From Methanolobus psychrotolerans (lineage in GTDB: Archaea; Halobacteriota; Methanosarcinia; Methanosarcinales; Methanosarcinaceae), in the NCBI RefSeq assembly GCF_002243045.1, contig NZ_MBKP01000027.1, positions 16,472 through 80,471 of the forward strand: DNA of 64,000 bases, read 5' to 3'. The notes below the pieces were generated by a model, which was given only the letters and a program-made list of their open reading frames with translations, searched no databases and was not told the origin of the DNA. Positions 30,012 through 39,079 of the stretch are shown here, piece by piece (within the stretch, counting starts at the first letter, position 1; each line of letters opens with the position of its first letter). The position numbers and the translations under genes are program-made.

Positions 30012-31019
30012 TTAAAATCCCATTGCTTTGTTTGTCTTTGCTATGGATTTTGCACCATCTGTCTCAAGTTCCATCATGGCACGGATAGCATCGACATTCT
30101 CAGGGATGACATCAGATTCCTGGTGGATTGCCTGGAAGAAGTAAAGTTCACCTTCATACATTGTGATAGAATCTTCCCAGATACAGTTCTCCCACATGTC
30201 ACCTCTTGGACGTCCGATATCTTTTCCAAGCTCCATTATCTCGGCTGTAGAGCCGATTCCCTGACCTATAAGTCTTATACGTGGCTGCTTTGCAAACAGG
30301 GCTTTCACATCAGCAGCAGTGCATTCCTTTTCCAATTCAATGTTAAGGGTGTGCAGGTGCATCAGGGTTGTAGGTAACTTCACAGCAGTTGAAGTTATGT
30401 TAATGTGCGGTATAACTGTCTTAACATCGGGTCCGTGATGAGAAGGAAGCTTTATCGGATTTGGCACAATAGCATTGATAGGTCCGTTCTTGACATCATT
30501 TGGGTCAGCAGCTCTTCTCATGAGTGTGACCCTCACTTTTTTCACACCATATTCCTGATCAAGCGGATATATAACTCTGCACAGGCCGGTTGTGTTACAT
30601 GATACGACCCTTACAAAGTCCCTACCTAGTGCTTCGGCATAATTAGATTCCGCGTTGAATGAACAGCCTGCAAGTTCATGCTCCTCTCCGCCCTGCCAGA
30701 TGGCCTTGACACCAGCTTTTTCATAGAGGACTTTGTTTTTTTCACCTACTCCACCAGGCGTACAGTCAACAACAACATCAGCTTTTGCGATCATGTCTTC
30801 AATTGTACCTGCTGCAGGAATTCCTGCTTTGTTCATAGCATCGATCTTGTCAGCAGGGGTGTAGACATCATACCCTTTCTTTTGTGCAACGAAGGCTTCG
30901 TAATTAGGCTTTGTTTTAGCAATGCCTATTATCTCCATATCATCCTGCACAGTAACAGCATCTGCCACTCGTTTACCAATTGTACCGTATCCGTTTATTG
31001 CAACCTTTATTTTAGACAT
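30012..31019 (-). CDS. gap: Type II glyceraldehyde-3-phosphate dehydrogenase
   Basis: A 335-residue archaeal GAPDH (NAD(P)-dependent). It begins KVAINGYGTIGKRVADAV (nucleotide-binding GxGxxG), has the catalytic cysteine in VVSCNTTGLCR, and shows HHGPDVKTVIPHINITSTAVKLPTT. It works in the gluconeogenic direction in methanogens. A good AGGAAG ribosome site precedes the ATG. Confidence 0.96.
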   Translation of the reverse strand: MSKIKVAINGYGTIGKRVADAVTVQDDMEIIGIAKTKPNYEAFVAQKKGYDVYTPADKIDAMNKAGIPAAGTIEDMIAKADVVVDCTPGGVGEKNKVLYEKAGVKAIWQGGEEHELAGCSFNAESNYAEALGRDFVRVVSCNTTGLCRVIYPLDQEYGVKKVRVTLMRRAADPNDVKNGPINAIVPNPIKLPSHHGPDVKTVIPHINITSTAVKLPTTLMHLHTLNIELEKECTAADVKALFAKQPRIRLIGQGIGSTAEIMELGKDIGRPRGDMWENCIWEDSITMYEGELYFFQAIHQESDVIPENVDAIRAMMELETDGAKSIAKTNKAMGF

Positions 31020-31095
31020 AATTAATTACTTCCTATTTATTTATTCATTTATTTATATGACATTAAATTATGAATAGATAGAATATACTTTAAAA

Positions 31096-31284
31096 TCACT
31101 TATGAAAAATAATAGCTTCTCCAGTTCCAAAATTGATCTCTTTCACCAACCCTTTTACAACCTCTTTTTCCCCGAGTATCCCATACAGATCAATATTCTC
31201 TCCGTCAACAATAATCTTTGTGACAGATTCCATAACTGTACTACGAGTTTCACCATTGACAAGAATAACCTTCAGCTCACACAT
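31096..31284 (-). CDS. cooT: CooT-type nickel-binding protein
   Basis: A 62-residue protein beginning MCELKVILVNG, the CooT family hallmark: Cys2 provides the nickel site in a small SM-like beta fold. Other recognisable parts are MESVTKIIVDGENIDLYGILGE. CooT was defined in the CO dehydrogenase maturation set of Rhodospirillum. Here it lies 11 bases after a DUF89 gene and about 6.6 kb from the cdh operon, so a role in nickel delivery to CODH is plausible but inferred. Confidence 0.88.
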   Translation of the reverse strand: MCELKVILVNGETRSTVMESVTKIIVDGENIDLYGILGEKEVVKGLVKEINFGTGEAIIFHK

Positions 31285-31295
31285 AGATGTTCCTC

Positions 31296-32171
31296 CTATT
31301 CAATTAACCGGGCTACTGAACAGCCCTTAGGTGCCCCAATATCCTCTCCCACAGGATCGCACTTTACCTTAAGTAAATAGGCTATCGGACTATAACTCTC
31401 TTCTGACAGTGTCTCGTAATTTGCCATTCCTTTACTTATGATAAGTGATGCATTTTCCAGTGCTTCTTTAAGCTCCTGCGGAGCTTCCTCAAGGCAAACA
31501 CCTATTGCATTGGAGCCTGTTGTGAGTACGCGGTCTACTTTTTCACCAATATTGAACTCCTTGACCTCATCCATTGTCACATCATTCAGTATTGGTGCTC
31601 CTCTTACAACAAGAGTTATGTTTCCACCCATTTTTTTAATTATCTCAAATACAAGAGTATCTATGAGGATTTCCCCGCAGTTGTCTGCCAGATATACAAC
31701 ATTACTGAGCTTATCCAGCATCCTGTCAGTATCGTCTATATCCAGTCCGCGCCTGAAATGCTCCCTGAAGGTATCCTCAAACACATCAATGGGCACATCA
31801 AGTCCCATAACACCATAATCAAAATAATTGCCTATTACAGCCGCAAGAACTGCACGTTTGAATGTGGCAACATCATCCCCGTCCCCGTTGAAAACATGTG
31901 AACGTATGACTGGAAGGAACCTGGCTGCAGTATTGCTGCTCAGCTCTTTCATTTTACGATACGGATCATTGTCGTTGAGGATTGCATAGGCTTTCCTGTG
32001 TATGGCTGTAGACAATTCTGCCGCGGGCATTCCCGGCCGATAGATAGAGTTCATTACTTCTATACCACCGATAATTGCTTTGTGCATTAGCTCCTCGTCA
32101 TCAGTTGACTGTTCTGCTTCCAGGTGAACCCGGGATAGCAGGCAATATGAACATCTTGGGTGAACTTTCAT
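31296..32171 (-). CDS. DUF89/ARMT1-family damage-control phosphatase
   Basis: A 291-residue DUF89 protein. The N-terminal CSYCLLSR cysteines define the archaeal/bacterial subgroup I. Metal-site residues occur in YLADNCGEILIDTLV (DNxGE motif) and later in LIISKGMANYETLSE. DUF89 proteins are metal-dependent phosphatases acting on harmful phospho-metabolites; the subgroup's natural substrate is unknown. It appears to be co-transcribed with cooT. Confidence 0.9.
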   Translation of the reverse strand: MKVHPRCSYCLLSRVHLEAEQSTDDEELMHKAIIGGIEVMNSIYRPGMPAAELSTAIHRKAYAILNDNDPYRKMKELSSNTAARFLPVIRSHVFNGDGDDVATFKRAVLAAVIGNYFDYGVMGLDVPIDVFEDTFREHFRRGLDIDDTDRMLDKLSNVVYLADNCGEILIDTLVFEIIKKMGGNITLVVRGAPILNDVTMDEVKEFNIGEKVDRVLTTGSNAIGVCLEEAPQELKEALENASLIISKGMANYETLSEESYSPIAYLLKVKCDPVGEDIGAPKGCSVARLIE

Positions 32172-32432
32172 AGGATCATTCCTGTGGATTTCGGGTCTGT
32201 ATTTTTATCATGTGCAATAAGTTTAACCTTGCTTATAAAGAAAGCGAAAAAAACTTTGTGTGAATCTATTACATAGCGCCATTATTTAAAAATAAGGAGG
32301 AAAGTTAAGTTTTAAAAAATGAGATATATAATAAATAAATTTAGTAACATTTATAAGTAATTAACTTTTTTAGGTAAAATATCCGGAGTGAACCGGATAA
32401 ATTGGTACACTAAAAAAGGTGGTTAAATTCAT

Positions 32433-33110
32433 ATGAGATCGAAAAAAACATTATTATGCTTAGTTGTTACTATAGCAGTATCCCTTGTACTGGTCAGTCC
32501 CGCCACGGGTGCTCTCTATCGCGGAGTAGACTTCCCTTCCGGAGCTGTGTCCTTTGCCGATGAGGTCGTAGACTACCAGCTCAATGGTGGGGCATCCTCA
32601 GGAGATATTAACAAAATACTTGGAGTAGCAGACAATAAATATGTTAGTCTTGGTGCAAAAGGTTATGCTATTGTAAAATTCACAGACAATTCCCTGACAA
32701 CATCAGGCGACAACCGATATGATCTTGCTGTATTTGAAGCAGGGACTTCTTCAAATGAACTTGTCGAAGTTTTCATTAGTACAGATAATCATAATTGGAT
32801 TAAGATAGGTAATGCCAACAGGAAAACATTGTTTGATATTGATGCAATAGATGGAGTTATCCAGGACGAAAGATACAGTTACGTCAAACTAATAGACTTA
32901 AACGGACTCAGTAGTGGTGCTTCATATGAAGGTGCTGACATGGATGCAGTTGGTGCCATAACATCGGCCTGTCCGGCTTCTGAAGGGCCTGAGGATGATG
33001 GTGGCGAACAAACACCTGTTAACAACAACATTCCGGAATTCCCTACTGTGGCTCTTCCAATGATAGCAATTTTGGGACTTGCACTTGTTTTCATTAGAAG
33101 TAAGGAGTAA
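32433..33110 (+). CDS. PEF-CTERM surface protein 1
   Basis: A 225-residue exported protein. A signal peptide covers about 1-26 (MRSKKTLLCLVVTIAVSLVL...). The mature part is a beta-sandwich-like domain (VSLGAKGYAIVKFTDNSL, DLAVFEAGTSSNELVEVFIS). The C-terminus is a PEF-CTERM sorting tail: IPEFPTVALP, a hydrophobic helix and the basic end RSKE, processed by an archaeosortase. AGGTGGT is the ribosome site. The tail is almost the same as in the protein at 43191-43847. Confidence 0.88.
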   Translation: MRSKKTLLCLVVTIAVSLVLVSPATGALYRGVDFPSGAVSFADEVVDYQLNGGASSGDINKILGVADNKYVSLGAKGYAIVKFTDNSLTTSGDNRYDLAVFEAGTSSNELVEVFISTDNHNWIKIGNANRKTLFDIDAIDGVIQDERYSYVKLIDLNGLSSGASYEGADMDAVGAITSACPASEGPEDDGGEQTPVNNNIPEFPTVALPMIAILGLALVFIRSKE

Positions 33111-33122
33111 CTTTTCCAGACT

Positions 33123-33158
33123 GGAACCTTTTAAGGTTCCTTTCATGTTTCCTTTTTT
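33123..33158 (+). terminator. Hairpin terminator after PEF-CTERM gene 1
   Basis: Inverted repeat GGAACCTT-TT-AAGGTTCC at 33123-33140 followed by the T-rich TTTCATGTTTCCTTTTTT, 12 bases after the stop. Confidence 0.65.
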
Positions 33159-33229
33159 ACATTATTTTTGAGAGCAATGCTTTTGTTATCACTTACTTTT
33201 AAATCCCATGGGGATGTATAAACAGCTTC

Positions 33230-34174
33230 ATGTTTGTAACGGTTGCATTATTGCTTGTAAGCCTGGTGATGATCACCAAGGGTGCCGACTGGTTTGTAGA
33301 ATCTGCGGTCTCCATTTCCGAGAAAAGCGGCATTCCAAAAATAATAATCGGAGCCACCATTGTCAGTTTTGCAACTACGGCACCGGAATTTACTGTTTCT
33401 GCAATGGCAGCATATCTTGATCACGTGGAAATGACAATCGGTAACGCTGTAGGTTCTGCCATATGCAATATAGGCTTGATACTGGGTTCTATAGTTGCAA
33501 TCAAAGCAATACCCATAGAACTTCATGGTTTCACACGCAAGGGTGCTTTCATGCTGGGCTCAGCACTCCTTTTGATAGTCGTAGCATATGACGGCGTGGT
33601 TTCCTCATTCGATGGTTTTCTGCTTTTGGCAGTGTTCGTTGGATTCCTCTATTATAATTACCGCCTTCAACGTGCTATTTTTGATGGAAATGAAAATGTA
33701 AGAGAAAAACTTCCGTTAAGCCACATGAAGAAAGATATTATACTTTTCCTCACCGGTGCCATTCTTGTAGTTATAGGTAGTCGCATTCTGGTTGATTCCG
33801 GAATAACTATTGCAGAATGGCTTGGAGTTCCTGAGATGATCATAGCTCTGACACTTGTTGCCCTGGGTACATCACTCCCTGAGCTGATAACTGCGGTTTC
33901 TGCTACATTAAAAGGGCATCAGGATATTTCCATAGGTAACATACTTGGTGCAAATACAATGGATATTGCACTGATCCTTGGCGTATCTTCCCAGATACGA
34001 CCTCTTACCATTCTCCCCCAGTCCCTTGAATATGATTTCCCATTCATGATCCTTATAATGATACTTCTCCTGGTTTTTGGTATTACCGGGAAGAAACTGT
34101 CAAGATGGGAGGGCGGCCTGATACTTGGAGTCTATCTAGGATATATTGCTGGCCTGTTCACACTTTATAATTAA
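33230..34174 (+). CDS. Calcium/sodium antiporter (CaCA family)
   Basis: A 314-residue membrane protein with about ten helices and two inverted alpha-repeats, GATIVSFATTAPEFTVSAMA and ALTLVALGTSLPELITAVSA, each with the acidic ion-binding residue. GNAVGSAICNIGLILG and GNILGANTMDIALILG follow in parallel. It is probably YrbG-like. A TATA-like TTTTAAATCC near 33197-33206 predicts a transcript starting almost at the ATG, so it may be leaderless. Confidence 0.94.
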   Translation: MFVTVALLLVSLVMITKGADWFVESAVSISEKSGIPKIIIGATIVSFATTAPEFTVSAMAAYLDHVEMTIGNAVGSAICNIGLILGSIVAIKAIPIELHGFTRKGAFMLGSALLLIVVAYDGVVSSFDGFLLLAVFVGFLYYNYRLQRAIFDGNENVREKLPLSHMKKDIILFLTGAILVVIGSRILVDSGITIAEWLGVPEMIIALTLVALGTSLPELITAVSATLKGHQDISIGNILGANTMDIALILGVSSQIRPLTILPQSLEYDFPFMILIMILLLVFGITGKKLSRWEGGLILGVYLGYIAGLFTLYN

Positions 34175-34234
34175 AGAACAACTTGCAGCTACGAATGACA
34201 AGTTAAAATCACATATGATCAGTGTACTGTTAAT

Positions 34235-34266
34235 GAGGGCTGGCCCTCCTGAACTGATTCTTTTTT
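34235..34266 (+). terminator. Hairpin terminator after the CaCA antiporter
   Basis: Perfect stem GAGGGC-TG-GCCCTC at 34235-34248, with six T at 34261-34266. Confidence 0.6.
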
Positions 34267-34352
34267 ATTATCCTGCATTGTCTTGCTTTCTGAATGAACC
34301 TTTATTTTTCTCTAACTGGATTTAAATATGATAATTACCATCAGTAATACCT

Positions 34353-34910
34353 ATGCAACTTCCAAGTCCGGATGAATTAAAGCAGAAAAGGATTGATCTT
34401 GGCCTTACACAAAGTGATCTTGCAAAACGGGCAGGTGTCAGCCAGCCCCTTATAGCCAGAATAGAAGCAGGTGATGTAGACCCCAGGTTATCGACTCTAA
34501 GGAAGATTATTGATGTTTTCAATGATATCGAAAAAGAGGACATATACCTCAGGGACATCATGAACCGTGAGCTCATATCCGTATCTCCTGATGAGAGTGT
34601 GGATACTGCGGTCCAGATCATGGAGAAGTACAACATATCCCAGATACCAGTTATACATGAAGGCATTTCTGTTGGCAGCATATCCGAAGATATGATCGTC
34701 CGGTCAATGACTGATAAAAAGAGTTCCGTAGTGTCTCATATGAAAATAGGTGACATCATGGGTGATTCTTTCCCGACGCTCCCTCCAAATACTGATGTTA
34801 AAACGGCATCCTATATGCTGGAGAAACATCCGGCCGTACTAGTACTGGAAAAAGGTCATGTTACAGGAGTTGTAACGAAGTACGATATACTGAAATTACT
34901 AAGCGATTAG
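34353..34910 (+). CDS. XRE-type HTH regulator with paired CBS domains
   Basis: A 185-residue protein. Residues about 6-62 form a Cro/CI helix-turn-helix (RIDLGLTQSDLAKRAGVSQP, LIARIEAGDVDPRLSTLRKI). The rest carries two CBS motifs (about 68-125 and 130-185) that usually bind adenine nucleotides or SAM. Such fusions are typical archaeal metabolite-sensing repressors. No SD precedes the ATG, while TTTAAATATG at 34319-34328 predicts a start within a few bases, so the mRNA is likely leaderless. Confidence 0.92.
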   Translation: MQLPSPDELKQKRIDLGLTQSDLAKRAGVSQPLIARIEAGDVDPRLSTLRKIIDVFNDIEKEDIYLRDIMNRELISVSPDESVDTAVQIMEKYNISQIPVIHEGISVGSISEDMIVRSMTDKKSSVVSHMKIGDIMGDSFPTLPPNTDVKTASYMLEKHPAVLVLEKGHVTGVVTKYDILKLLSD

Positions 34911-34936
34911 GATTTCATGTGTGCGTCTGGCTAAGG

Positions 34937-35080
34937 TTATATAATAAGGTTGCATATCAGGCAAAAGTTGCCCATCAGCGGGCAATTCAGCTATGCATCA
35001 TGCGAGTCACCTCCCATGGTTGCAAAGTAAATTAGAATCATTAATTATAATTACAGGGCAAAGATAATCAGGAGATTAAT
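34937..35080 (+). promoter_or_regulatory. Promoter and structured leader of the class V aminotransferase
   Basis: TATA box GGTTATATAATAAGG at 34935-34949 predicts a start near 34968. Immediately after lies a strong hairpin TTGCCC-ATCAGC-GGGCAA (34968-34985), with an outer pairing TGCATA (34951-34956) and TATGCA (34992-34997). The leader is about 110 bases and ends in CAGGAGAT before the ATG. Confidence 0.45.
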
Positions 35081-36714
<1,634 letters not shown>

Positions 36715-36782
36715 TATCGGATCTAAGCAACAATATAATTATAATCTGTAATATATAATATAAGCAACCTTAAGTGATCATT

Positions 36783-37187
36783 ATGACCATAAAATTAGGA
36801 TTTGTAATAGCTGAATTTAACAGGGACCTCACATTCCAGATGGAACTGCTTGGCGAAGAGCATGCAAAATTCCTTGGAGCACAGGTAGTGGATAAGATTC
36901 TTGTACCAGGAGTATACGATATGCCTCTGGCTATCAAAAAACTCTGCCAGCGCAGTGATATTGATGCAGTAGTTACAATGGGAATTGTTATTGAAGGTGC
37001 AACAAAACACGATGAAATAGTTGTGCAGCATGCTGCAAGAAAAATCATCGATCTGTCCCTTGAATATAACAAGCCTGTAACCTTGGGAATTGCAGGACCT
37101 GGAATGACAAGGATGGAAGCCCATGAGCGTGTGGACTATGCAAAGCGTGCTGTGGAAGCAGCAGTCAAACTCGTACAACGTCTCTGA
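36783..37187 (+). CDS. ribH: 6,7-dimethyl-8-ribityllumazine synthase
   Basis: A 134-residue lumazine synthase: [15 protein letters not shown] at the N-terminus, [29 protein letters not shown] and the C-terminal [23 protein letters not shown]. The frame extends to a GTG at 36774, but that GTGATC looks like the ribosome site for the ATG at 36783. It makes the substrate of RibC. Confidence 0.95.
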   Translation: MTIKLGFVIAEFNRDLTFQMELLGEEHAKFLGAQVVDKILVPGVYDMPLAIKKLCQRSDIDAVVTMGIVIEGATKHDEIVVQHAARKIIDLSLEYNKPVTLGIAGPGMTRMEAHERVDYAKRAVEAAVKLVQRL

Positions 37188-37227
37188 TCAGGTGTAGACT
37201 GAACTGAAAAATGGTTGTGTTAATTCC

Positions 37228-38370
37228 ATGGCATCCTCAAGACTAGAGCGTGTGGAAGAATCGGCAACGATCAAAGCTGCAAATATTGCTAACAAATTGA
37301 AACAGGAAGGTTTCGACATCATCAGTTTTACTCTGGGTGAACCTGACTTCGATACTCCTAAACATATATGTGATGCTGCAGCAGATGCAATGTACAAGGG
37401 AGAGACACATTATACACCTTCAGCCGGAATTCCGGAACTGAGGAATGCTATTGCTGAAAAACTCCGTACAGAGAACAAACTGGATGCAAAAGCTTCGGAT
37501 ATACTCGTCACACCCGGCGCAAAGCAGGCCATTTTTGAAATAATGATGTCAGTACTCGACGATGGAGACGAGGCGCTTCTCTGCGATCCTGCATGGGTTT
37601 CCTATGATCCTGCAATCAAATTTGCAGGTGCAAACCCTGTATGGGTACCTACTGATCATGAAAATGGTTTTAAGCCTAGTAATATGGAAGAATATGTCAC
37701 TGACAAAACAAAACTCATCATTGTTAACAGCCCGGGAAATCCTACAGGAGCTGTCTATGATAAGCAGACCCTGAAAGCTATTGCGGACATTGCAATTGAT
37801 AAAAATATTCTTGTGCTTTCTGATGAAATATATGAAAAGATCATCTATGACAGGGAACATTTGAGTATTGGTTCATTTGAAGGCATGCAGGACAGAACCA
37901 TAACTGTAAATGGATTCTCCAAAGCCTACGCAATGACTGGCTGGAGGCTTGGTTATGTCTGTGCAAAACCTGAGATATTCAATGGCCTGTTAAAAATACA
38001 ATCCCATTCAGTCAGCAGTGCAACAACCTTTGTCCAGTACGGTGGTGTTGCAGCCCTTGAAGGACCACAGGAACCAGTAACTAAAATGGTTGACAGATTC
38101 AAATTAAGACGTGATCTCCTTGTAGACGGCCTTAATGCCATTGGTATAAAATGCCAGAAACCAGGCGGTGCTTTCTATGCCTTTGCAGATGTAAGCGAGT
38201 ATGGAAATGGTGATGCTGTCACCGAAAAGCTCCTTATGGATGCACATGTTGCAGTTACCCCAGGGTCTGCTTTCGGGGAAAGTGGCAAGGACTTCATAAG
38301 GATATCCTATGCCACATCACTGGAAAGAATACAGGAAGGATTGGAAAGGATCGAGTCAGCACTTGTCTGA
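37228..38370 (+). CDS. Class I aminotransferase (aspartate/aromatic type)
   Basis: A 380-residue fold-type I PLP enzyme. Diagnostic parts are FTLGEPDFDTPKHI, INSPGNPTGAVYDK-like NSPGNPTGAVYD, and NGFSKAYAMTGWRLGY with the PLP lysine, plus the C-terminal FIRISYATSLERIQEGLERI. Subgroup I-gamma enzymes of this type transaminate aspartate or aromatic amino acids; the precise substrate is not readable. Confidence 0.92.
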   Translation: MASSRLERVEESATIKAANIANKLKQEGFDIISFTLGEPDFDTPKHICDAAADAMYKGETHYTPSAGIPELRNAIAEKLRTENKLDAKASDILVTPGAKQAIFEIMMSVLDDGDEALLCDPAWVSYDPAIKFAGANPVWVPTDHENGFKPSNMEEYVTDKTKLIIVNSPGNPTGAVYDKQTLKAIADIAIDKNILVLSDEIYEKIIYDREHLSIGSFEGMQDRTITVNGFSKAYAMTGWRLGYVCAKPEIFNGLLKIQSHSVSSATTFVQYGGVAALEGPQEPVTKMVDRFKLRRDLLVDGLNAIGIKCQKPGGAFYAFADVSEYGNGDAVTEKLLMDAHVAVTPGSAFGESGKDFIRISYATSLERIQEGLERIESALV

Positions 38371-38383
38371 TCTATCCTTTTTA

Positions 38384-38415
38384 TGTACACAATTGTACAC
38401 TGTACTTTTTTACTA
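38384..38415. terminator. Bidirectional terminator between aminotransferase and ribL
   Basis: Inverted repeat TGTACA-CAAT-TGTACA (38384-38399), flanked by T-rich CTTTTTAT before and CTTTTTTAC after, between two convergent genes. Confidence 0.55.
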
Positions 38416-38426
38416 TATAATTACGC

Positions 38427-38846
38427 TTACTTGTAGCGTTCAAGCACTTTTTTAATGATCTTTCCACTACTGCAAAGTGGACATGACAATGACTTTTCCA
38501 GTCTGGTGACCTTACAATTAAAACCTCGTTCATGCAGATCTTTTTGAAGTCTGGCAATATCAAAACCCTGATCATATCCCAGTACAACAATATCAGGTTT
38601 TATTTCCTTGATAGGCTCGAAAATATCTGAATCACTTCCAAGAATAGCTTTATCAACTATTTTCAGGGAATTGACCATTTCAACCCTTTGATCATCGGGG
38701 ATTATAGGTTTTGGTTTATGTCTTATCATGGATTCCCTGGCAACTATCACATAAAGTTCATCGCCCATTTTCTTAGATTCACGAAGATAGAGTATGTGTC
38801 CCGGATGAAGCAGATCAAATGTTCCTGTTGCAAGTACTCTTACCAA
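38427..38846 (-). CDS. ribL: Archaeal FAD synthase (cytidylyltransferase family)
   Basis: A nucleotidyltransferase with ATGTFDLLHPGHILYL (HxGH motif) and, later, ILGSDSD and VVLGYDQ, matching RibL, which adenylates FMN to FAD. The C-terminal CPLCSSG cysteines are characteristic of RibL. The frame extends to 38921, but the normal family start (VRVLATG) corresponds to the TTG at 38846, behind GGTGAT. It lies close to ribC and ribH, consistent with flavin supply. Confidence 0.88.
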   Translation of the reverse strand: MVRVLATGTFDLLHPGHILYLRESKKMGDELYVIVARESMIRHKPKPIIPDDQRVEMVNSLKIVDKAILGSDSDIFEPIKEIKPDIVVLGYDQGFDIARLQKDLHERGFNCKVTRLEKSLSCPLCSSGKIIKKVLERYK

Positions 38847-39079
38847 AACATCACCTGTGCTGCTCCCTATAAACAAGCATATATTATAAAGATAGCTCCA
38901 AAATAATAACTTCCAAACCACGATATTTACAAATGGCCACTACAAATACGCACACTATTTATATGTAGAATTATATACTAAACACAGAAATATAACCCGC
39001 GTAAGTTACACATCAAAACACATTCACTGAGGCATCAGGAACTGTGGTGTAATTACTCTTTTCGAACTACGGTGACTGC

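Noticed and set aside
34935..35010. Known riboswitch class (FMN, SAM, cobalamin)
   Set aside because: No conserved core sequence of these classes is visible around the hairpin.
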